Positions 58,734-64,000 of a stretch of 64,000 nucleotides of DNA are shown in pieces. How positions within the stretch are numbered: the first letter of the stretch is position 1; each line of letters opens with the position of its first letter. The stretch lies in the NCBI GenBank assembly GCA_024405115.1, contig JAKSPD010000002.1, forward strand, positions 62,001 through 126,000, given 5' to 3'. Source of the DNA: Lachnospiraceae bacterium (GTDB taxonomy: Bacteria; Bacillota; Clostridia; Lachnospirales; Lachnospiraceae). Made by a program: the position numbers and the translations under genes. The notes below the pieces were generated by a model. That model did not search any database. It was not told the DNA's origin and saw only the letters and a list, made by a program, of their open reading frames with translations.

Positions 58734-60133
58734 TTTTCCTTTTTCTTAAAAAGTTCCTTACGGTACTGTATTGCCAGTATTCCGACAAACAATAGCATTA
58801 TCTTTGCGAGACAGGCAAATGTATATACCATTCCCCTTGCTATGAAGCCCATCATCAGAAGCATCGGGGCACCAAGCACAATAGCCCACATATTCTGATA
58901 AATAAGGTTATGGGAAGCCCTTGTCTTATAAAGCGGGTCGATTTCCCTTAGAAGAATAATTCCTGTTGAGGCTGTTCCGGTCAGCATTCCATACATGCAG
59001 AGAAACATCTCGTCAGAATAATCCGGGAACAGATGCCTGCAAAGTGTATTCACGTAGATATATGTAACAACTCCGCCTGCTATGCATATAAGAAGGATCG
59101 GAATCCAGAACTCCTTGTACCTGAAAGCGGAAAGGTCAATGGCAGCTATTGAAGAAACCACCATTATGTCGAACATTAGACCGCTGATACGGTTAAGCAT
59201 GAAGTTGTTCGTATACTTACGGTGCATGATTCCCTTTGCACGCAGTTTGTCTCCCACGGTCCTGAAGAGAATTGCCCACGCTGTACCCACAAGGAAATTG
59301 AATCCCCAAAGAAGCGGATTAATGGTATTCATGGCAAATCCACCGGCAGGCTTCAGGATAAACCTGTAGAGGAGCCACATTGAAGCATACGCAACCATGT
59401 AAGTCATGAATACAAGCGCAAACTGAACAGTAAGCTTGTCCATTGACTCGGAAACCGGTATCTCATTGTCACCGCTGTAATCCTCAATGGTAAGGTTATC
59501 CTTGATCGTACCGTCAATGGTCTTATATTTTCTGCGAATCCTGTTAAGATAGATCAGTGCTCCCACACTGGCAGATACAAATCCCATAGCCGCAACTGTA
59601 AGTCCGAAGCTTGTTCCATTTGTAAAGCCATACTGAGTCTCATATGTTGCTCCCCAGTTAAATGCCTGTCCCGGTCCCTGTCCGTAACCCATGGGAAGAA
59701 GGACACCCGCTGCCGGGAAACCGCCGATAATGTAGTAAAGGAACACGGTAATGATGATTCCAACTGTTCCCTGAATAAGGTAACCGCCCACGGTAACTGT
59801 TGCTGTGTGGAATACATCCCGCCTTGCCTCCTTACCCTTGACACCGTCCAGATGTCTCCATGCAAGTGCAATGAAACCAAGCCCAAGTCCATGATATGTA
59901 AGTGATTCCAACACATTCAGCTGGAAAATCGGGTTTCCGGTTATTTTTTTTGCAACCGAGTTAACAATGATGGCAATAAATCCTCCTATTACCGCACTCG
60001 GAAGCAATGACCTTCTTATAAAGCTGATCTTCCTCTTTAACGCATTAGCAATAAGCATGACTGCAAACAACACAGCCAGTGTTACAACAAAAGACCAAAT
60101 CTCCGGATCCCAAAAACTGAAGCCACCTGTCAT
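58730..60133 (-). CDS. GltS-type sodium/glutamate symporter family protein
   Basis: This 467-residue membrane protein has about 11-12 helices arranged in two inverted repeats, beginning with LLPSAVIGGFIAI. Conserved GltS-like segments are PMGYGQGPGQAFNWG and LTGTASTGIILLREIDP. It is somewhat longer than GltS, so it may carry another anionic substrate. It overlaps neighbours by 1 and 4 bases. Confidence 0.75.
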   Translation of the reverse strand: MTGGFSFWDPEIWSFVVTLAVLFAVMLIANALKRKISFIRRSLLPSAVIGGFIAIIVNSVAKKITGNPIFQLNVLESLTYHGLGLGFIALAWRHLDGVKGKEARRDVFHTATVTVGGYLIQGTVGIIITVFLYYIIGGFPAAGVLLPMGYGQGPGQAFNWGATYETQYGFTNGTSFGLTVAAMGFVSASVGALIYLNRIRRKYKTIDGTIKDNLTIEDYSGDNEIPVSESMDKLTVQFALVFMTYMVAYASMWLLYRFILKPAGGFAMNTINPLLWGFNFLVGTAWAILFRTVGDKLRAKGIMHRKYTNNFMLNRISGLMFDIMVVSSIAAIDLSAFRYKEFWIPILLICIAGGVVTYIYVNTLCRHLFPDYSDEMFLCMYGMLTGTASTGIILLREIDPLYKTRASHNLIYQNMWAIVLGAPMLLMMGFIARGMVYTFACLAKIMLLFVGILAIQYRKELFKKKEK

Positions 60134-60930
60134 TATGATTCTCCTAATGTCAATTTTATGCCATCTGCAAAGGAAACCTTTGCATTAAAACCAAGTTTTC
60201 TAATTCTTTCCGTATTCGGCACGAGGTCCGCAGCTCCTTCAGCATTATTGCCCCTCATTCCAAAACAGAGCTTTCCATCCGCATTAAGCACATTCCAGGC
60301 TTCAGTAACGTAGTCCCTTAAAATCCTGGTGTCATTTCCGGCTACATCAAATGTGCCTTCTGTGTCTTCTGAAAGTGCCAAAAGCAGTATGGCATCAACT
60401 ATATCATCAATATATGTATAATTCCACAGTTGTGTACAAGGCCCAAGTTCCATATTTTTTCCTGAGCCGGCATTCTTTATGAGCATGCTCACAAGTGAAC
60501 CTTCATGGTCACCGGGACCATAAACGGAAAAAATACGCATATGTACCAAATCCATGAAAGAGCCTGAATCAGCCAGATACTTTTCCGCATTAAGCCCGAA
60601 CTCATACTTTGCCATGCCATATGCACTATTTTGTGAATACTCAGCCTGACTTCCGGCAAACAGAAATTTCTTAACATGAAGTTTTTCTGCCTTTCTGAGT
60701 GCGTTCATGGACATGATTACATTCTTCTTCTGGATGTCTTCATCCATTCTGCCCTCAGAACCCCTTCCAGCCCAGGCATAATGAATCCACAAATCTGCAC
60801 TTTCCGGAAGGCACGGTGATTCCTCATAGCTATGTCTGAACGCAAATACATCAATGCCGGCCTCTTTTAGTGCCTGCACCGTGTGTTTTCCTATAAAACT
60901 TGTGCATCCTGTTACAACCGCCTTCATCAT
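60133..60930 (-). CDS. NAD-dependent epimerase/dehydratase family protein
   Basis: This 265-residue extended SDR has the nucleotide motif TGCTSFIGKH (replacing TGxxGxxG), catalytic Tyr/Lys in AYGMAKYEFG and the loop RIFSVYGPGDHEGS typical of sugar-nucleotide enzymes. It is shorter than GalE-type enzymes. It overlaps the TPP enzyme gene by 4 bases. A role in nucleotide-sugar chemistry is inferred. Confidence 0.82.
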   Translation of the reverse strand: MMKAVVTGCTSFIGKHTVQALKEAGIDVFAFRHSYEESPCLPESADLWIHYAWAGRGSEGRMDEDIQKKNVIMSMNALRKAEKLHVKKFLFAGSQAEYSQNSAYGMAKYEFGLNAEKYLADSGSFMDLVHMRIFSVYGPGDHEGSLVSMLIKNAGSGKNMELGPCTQLWNYTYIDDIVDAILLLALSEDTEGTFDVAGNDTRILRDYVTEAWNVLNADGKLCFGMRGNNAEGAADLVPNTERIRKLGFNAKVSFADGIKLTLGES

Positions 60931-63101
60931 ACTCTGGGAATCAGCATTTCCTCATTCATTACTTCATCGCTAAGGAACGGTGCAAGATCCTCTAAAGGAG
61001 GACTTGAAAGAGAGCCGTCCTCATGCTTTTTTACAGCGGACTTCGGTTCGAAAGCCTGGTCGCGGCTCACGATGATCTCACAGATGGCCGGGCCCTTTAC
61101 CTGCAGTGTATCGTCAATAGCTTCCATCAGTTCTGAATTATGCTCTGCCTTACAATACGGTATGCCAAATGCCGCCGCTATCTTTTCAAAGTCAGGAAAG
61201 CTTAAGTCAAAGCTGTCATCCCCTATCCCGCATAGAGGTTCCCCGTTAAAAAGATTCTGCTGAGTCTGCCTGATTGAATGATATCCGCCGTTATTTGCAA
61301 TAAATATCTTTATCGGCATCCCATGCGATTTGATTGTCTGAAGCTCCTGAAGGTTCATCATTATTGATCCGTCGCCTGTCGGGCAGATTATGTCATGTTC
61401 ATAGTATTCAGGATAAATCTCCCTGGAACCCTTCCAGTAAGGATTCTTTTCTGAAGCTCCCAATTCATCCATGACGAAGTTCTCGTCACCTGAGGGGTCA
61501 TAACCGCCTACTCTTCCGCTTACATCATGACATGCCGCACATGCGCCGATTGCCGCCGGCAGGTCATAACCCATGCTGGCTATCCCGTCCTGGGAAATAA
61601 AGCGCGAACCCTGGTGTATATAATAAATCTGTCCTCCGGCAACATCTGCTGAGCCATTACCCACAACTGTTACCGTATCAGGAGGAAGCGCACGGCTCAA
61701 AGAATCAAAGAACTCGTATATGTTGGCATCCTCGGTATCATCATGCATCGAAAATTTTTCCTGGTAAACAGGATATTTCCTCATCCATGAACTTACTGTC
61801 TGCCACCAGTTGAGCCCGTGTTTTCCAGTTCCCCCGCTAAAGAGGAAACGTCCGTCATCTGAATATCCGTCCTCAATTATTTCATCAAGGTCGGCATATG
61901 AATCCCCGTGACCCTCGTACCCCATCTCTGTAAGCCTCTCATCAAGTGCCAGAAGAAGTTCATACGCATCGGCATAAACGGGAAGGTCAATATGTACTGA
62001 AGGCTTTTTAAGTTCTTCTTCATCGATGTCACAGACTATCGTATACGCAGCCCTTGCCCATGTGGCAAAGTTGTAACCCACCTGACGTATTGAGAGCCTT
62101 GAACCGATGCTGAGGATAAGGTCCGCATTCTGAACGGCAAAGTTACCGGGACGGTCTCCACGGCCTCCGGGCTGACCAGCCTTTAAAGGATGATCTGATG
62201 GGATTATGTCCTGCCCGTTCCATCCCACGACTACCGGTACTGCCAATTTGTCAGCAACCTTAAGGAACAGATCTTCCGCACCCGCAATCCTTATACCGTT
62301 ACCTGTATAGAAAATGGGTCTCTCTGAGCCTGATATCTTCTCTATGATCTCGTCCACCACCGGACTGTCCTTTGTTATGTGCGGAACACCCGTCTGCCAT
62401 TTCTGCTTTAAGAAGCTTACATTGAGAAGCGGCGAGTCAAGCCTTGAATTTGAATACTCATCATTTTCCAGACTGTGTGCCGCTTCCTCGAAATCATCAA
62501 TCATGTCGAGCATTTTTTCTCTTTCAGCTTCATATTCCGAAATGGAAAACGGCTCAAGTTCCGAATCTTCGATTATCTTTCCCTGTATATCCACGGGAAT
62601 GTCGAGCCATACCGGACCAGGACGGCCTGTCTGTGAAAGGTAAATGCACTTTTCAACTTCTTTTCTTATGCTCATCGGGTCAAGTACCATTTTTGAGTAT
62701 TTGACCATGCAGTCTATGCTTCTCGTAATATCAAATTCCTGGTCTCCCATGCAGCGTATTCCCACGCCTGACCATCTGGCGGTATTGTCATACCTGACCT
62801 GTCCTGAAACAACTATCATAGGAATGGAATCAGTCCATGCACCGACTACTCCAGTTATGGCATTAGTGCCGCCTGGACCTGTAGTCACGCATAAAATTGC
62901 AGGCCTGTTGTAAATGCGCGCATACCCTTCGGCAGCCATTGCACATGCCTGTTCATGATGCATGTAAAGCGTGTGTATTCCAGGTTCATGTCCAAAACCG
63001 TCATTAAGATGCATTGCCCCGCCGCCTGTTACGGAAAAGCACTGCGTTATTCCGTTTTCAGCAAGAAGCCTTGCCACATATTTTGCTAACTTAATTTTCA
63101 T
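60927..63101 (-). CDS. Large thiamine-diphosphate-dependent enzyme (acetolactate synthase-like)
   Basis: This 724-residue protein has the ThDP fold in order: PYR domain with cofactor-activating Glu50 (MHHEQACAMAAEGYAR), central domain (about 250-390; YTGNGIRIAGAE) and PP domain with CPTGDGSIMMNLQELQ to ANNGGYHS (576-609). It is 120-150 residues longer than acetolactate synthases. Extra segments are at about 180-245, 395-460 and 525-570; the last splits the PP domain before GDGS. Known relatives include aldehyde-transferring enzymes of branched-sugar synthesis. The exact reaction is unknown. Confidence 0.82.
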   Translation of the reverse strand: MKIKLAKYVARLLAENGITQCFSVTGGGAMHLNDGFGHEPGIHTLYMHHEQACAMAAEGYARIYNRPAILCVTTGPGGTNAITGVVGAWTDSIPMIVVSGQVRYDNTARWSGVGIRCMGDQEFDITRSIDCMVKYSKMVLDPMSIRKEVEKCIYLSQTGRPGPVWLDIPVDIQGKIIEDSELEPFSISEYEAEREKMLDMIDDFEEAAHSLENDEYSNSRLDSPLLNVSFLKQKWQTGVPHITKDSPVVDEIIEKISGSERPIFYTGNGIRIAGAEDLFLKVADKLAVPVVVGWNGQDIIPSDHPLKAGQPGGRGDRPGNFAVQNADLILSIGSRLSIRQVGYNFATWARAAYTIVCDIDEEELKKPSVHIDLPVYADAYELLLALDERLTEMGYEGHGDSYADLDEIIEDGYSDDGRFLFSGGTGKHGLNWWQTVSSWMRKYPVYQEKFSMHDDTEDANIYEFFDSLSRALPPDTVTVVGNGSADVAGGQIYYIHQGSRFISQDGIASMGYDLPAAIGACAACHDVSGRVGGYDPSGDENFVMDELGASEKNPYWKGSREIYPEYYEHDIICPTGDGSIMMNLQELQTIKSHGMPIKIFIANNGGYHSIRQTQQNLFNGEPLCGIGDDSFDLSFPDFEKIAAAFGIPYCKAEHNSELMEAIDDTLQVKGPAICEIIVSRDQAFEPKSAVKKHEDGSLSSPPLEDLAPFLSDEVMNEEMLIPRV

Positions 63102-63832
63102 CCGTTTTCCTCAAATGGGCCTCGCAGAAGGGCATCAATTATGCCGTCTCGCGATTTTTCCTCAACATAAAGTGACAGTGAAGGTTCCCTTATTGCATCC
63201 AGATAATGTGCATCCGAATTGCTTACCACCTGACATGTATTCACAAAGGGATGGGTCTCCCTGACTTTATGAAGCTTTTTCAAGTCCTTTATCTCCACAG
63301 TCTTAAACTGTGAACCCGGAGGTATGAAACCAAGGTTGGCAGTCAGGGAGTTTGCGTCCTTATCAATATGCGCCGGGAACATGACTCCGTTACGATTCCT
63401 TACAAGGTCCCATACCTCATCAAATGAAATATCTGTTGCATTTATAAGAAGGTTCGGTTCCCGCCCGATTTCCTCCTCATCATCATTCATAAGTATCTGC
63501 TGTCCGAAGATTCTTTCGTTATTAGGCACCTTCTGAAGATGATCATAAACGTAAGAATCAAAATCAAGTGCATCCTCTAACGTCCTGAAAAGACATACCG
63601 CATGAACTTCCTCTATGGTATTTATCTCAAGTCCCGGTATCCCGATGATTCCATAAGCATCACAGTACGCAAGAAAAGGCCCGCAGTTTCGTGAACTGTT
63701 ATGATCTGTAAGGGCAATGGCCTCAAGACCCTTTGCAGCAGCCATACCCGCAATATTTGCGGGTGTCATGGCATTGTCACCACAGGGTGACAGACAGCTA
63801 TGTATATGCAGGTCGTAACTTATGTTAAACAT
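63098..63832 (-). CDS. PHP domain phosphoesterase
   Basis: This 244-residue protein has the PHP metal motifs YDLHIHSCLSPCGDN, ALTDHNSS, PAHIDKDANS and SNSDAHYLDAI. The family hydrolyses phosphoesters such as histidinol phosphate or 3',5'-nucleoside bisphosphate. Its ATG lies 8 bases inside the end of the upstream DRTGG-type gene, so the two are probably coupled. No clear ribosome site is visible. Confidence 0.85.
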   Translation of the reverse strand: MFNISYDLHIHSCLSPCGDNAMTPANIAGMAAAKGLEAIALTDHNSSRNCGPFLAYCDAYGIIGIPGLEINTIEEVHAVCLFRTLEDALDFDSYVYDHLQKVPNNERIFGQQILMNDDEEEIGREPNLLINATDISFDEVWDLVRNRNGVMFPAHIDKDANSLTANLGFIPPGSQFKTVEIKDLKKLHKVRETHPFVNTCQVVSNSDAHYLDAIREPSLSLYVEEKSRDGIIDALLRGPFEENG

Positions 63833-64000
63833 TGTTATAGATACTTAAAGCTGCTTTAAAAATGGGTTCCTCGGTTGCAAACACGGTAATTTCCTGTTCC
63901 TTCGCCTTACTTACGGTCATGTCATCAAGCCTTGCATTTTCTGCAAGGATGACGCATGCCACATCAGTTAATGATGCGACAGCCAGGGTATTGACATTTG
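63825..64000 (-). CDS. DRTGG-type protein, C-terminal fragment (5' end beyond window)
   Basis: The frame enters from the right edge and ends at 63825-63827, encoding 58 residues including NTLAVASLTDVACVILAENARLDD and ATEEPIFKAALSIYNNV. This is like the C-terminus of small DRTGG-domain proteins that precede PHP genes in clostridial hydrogenase loci. Identification is tentative because most of the protein is missing. Confidence 0.55.
   Translation of the reverse strand, partial: NVNTLAVASLTDVACVILAENARLDDMTVSKAKEQEITVFATEEPIFKAALSIYNNV

Overview
The window looks like a chromosomal segment from an anaerobic Clostridia member, most probably Lachnospiraceae-like. The evidence is gene content (Rnf complex, an Nfn-type transhydrogenase pair, ATP-type PEP carboxykinase, ECF vitamin transporters, a DRTGG/PHP pair at the right edge), strong AAGGAGG-type ribosome sites, intrinsic terminators with U-tracts, and a Cys lipoprotein signal followed by an Ala/Thr/Pro/Glu linker. 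No rRNA, CRISPR or intact mobile element was seen. Almost all genes are on the minus strand. The plus-strand exceptions are a racemase (12716), a four-tRNA cluster (44460), a three-gene operon (50063-53374) and a small orphan gene (57234).

Layout. 1-12627 (minus) is a catabolic locus: AraC-type regulator, DapA/NanA-type lyase, SDR, aldo/keto reductase, HpcH/HpaI aldolase with an in-frame stop, MFS carrier, oligopeptide/oligosaccharide-type ABC importer (binding protein plus OppBCDF) and a truncated beta-propeller glycosidase. The substrate is not evident; a sugar or sugar acid yielding 2-keto-3-deoxy acids is the simplest reading. 13460-20641 (minus) holds an ECF S component, Na/Pi cotransporter with PhoU tail, a cytoplasmic ParB-like/BMP fusion, a metallophosphoesterase, dapF and an RlmI-type methyltransferase. 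20810-23097 encodes an NfnAB-like pair. 23230-26784 holds folT, folC and a 5'-nucleotidase lipoprotein. A tRNA-Val is at 26902. 27024-31599 is DUF1015-serA-serC-nnrD in reverse order. 31735-33255 is a repeat-bearing lipoprotein. 33469-35073 is pckA. 35195-40375 is rnfCDGEAB. 40618-44330 is a heterodimeric ABC exporter.

44460-45599 contains tRNA-Arg, -His, -Gln and -Leu, followed by about 570 bp without an intact gene. That stretch is bounded by imperfect 20-bp direct repeats at the tRNA-Leu 3' end and holds an alternating array of TTGTAATAA sites and a frameshifted gene remnant. It looks like the scar of an integrated element. 45600-49960 is ligA-DUF1538-PII. 50063-53374 is a secondary alcohol dehydrogenase, a glycosyltransferase and a C-methyltransferase-type protein. 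53381-57095 is GH2, an M20 peptidase and miaA. 57552-64000 is a tightly overlapping operon: DRTGG, PHP, a large TPP enzyme, an epimerase, a GltS-type carrier and an acyltransferase with a zinc ribbon.

Energy metabolism links several blocks. Rnf couples ferredoxin oxidation to an ion gradient, Nfn connects ferredoxin/NADH to NADPH, and PckA links PEP and oxaloacetate. The most unusual signals are in the DNA between genes: structured 59-bp and 30-bp repeats with compensatory changes, terminators embedded in convergent coding sequences, hairpins placed directly before Shine-Dalgarno sites, promoters that imply leaderless mRNAs, and the TTGTAATAA array beside tRNA-Leu.
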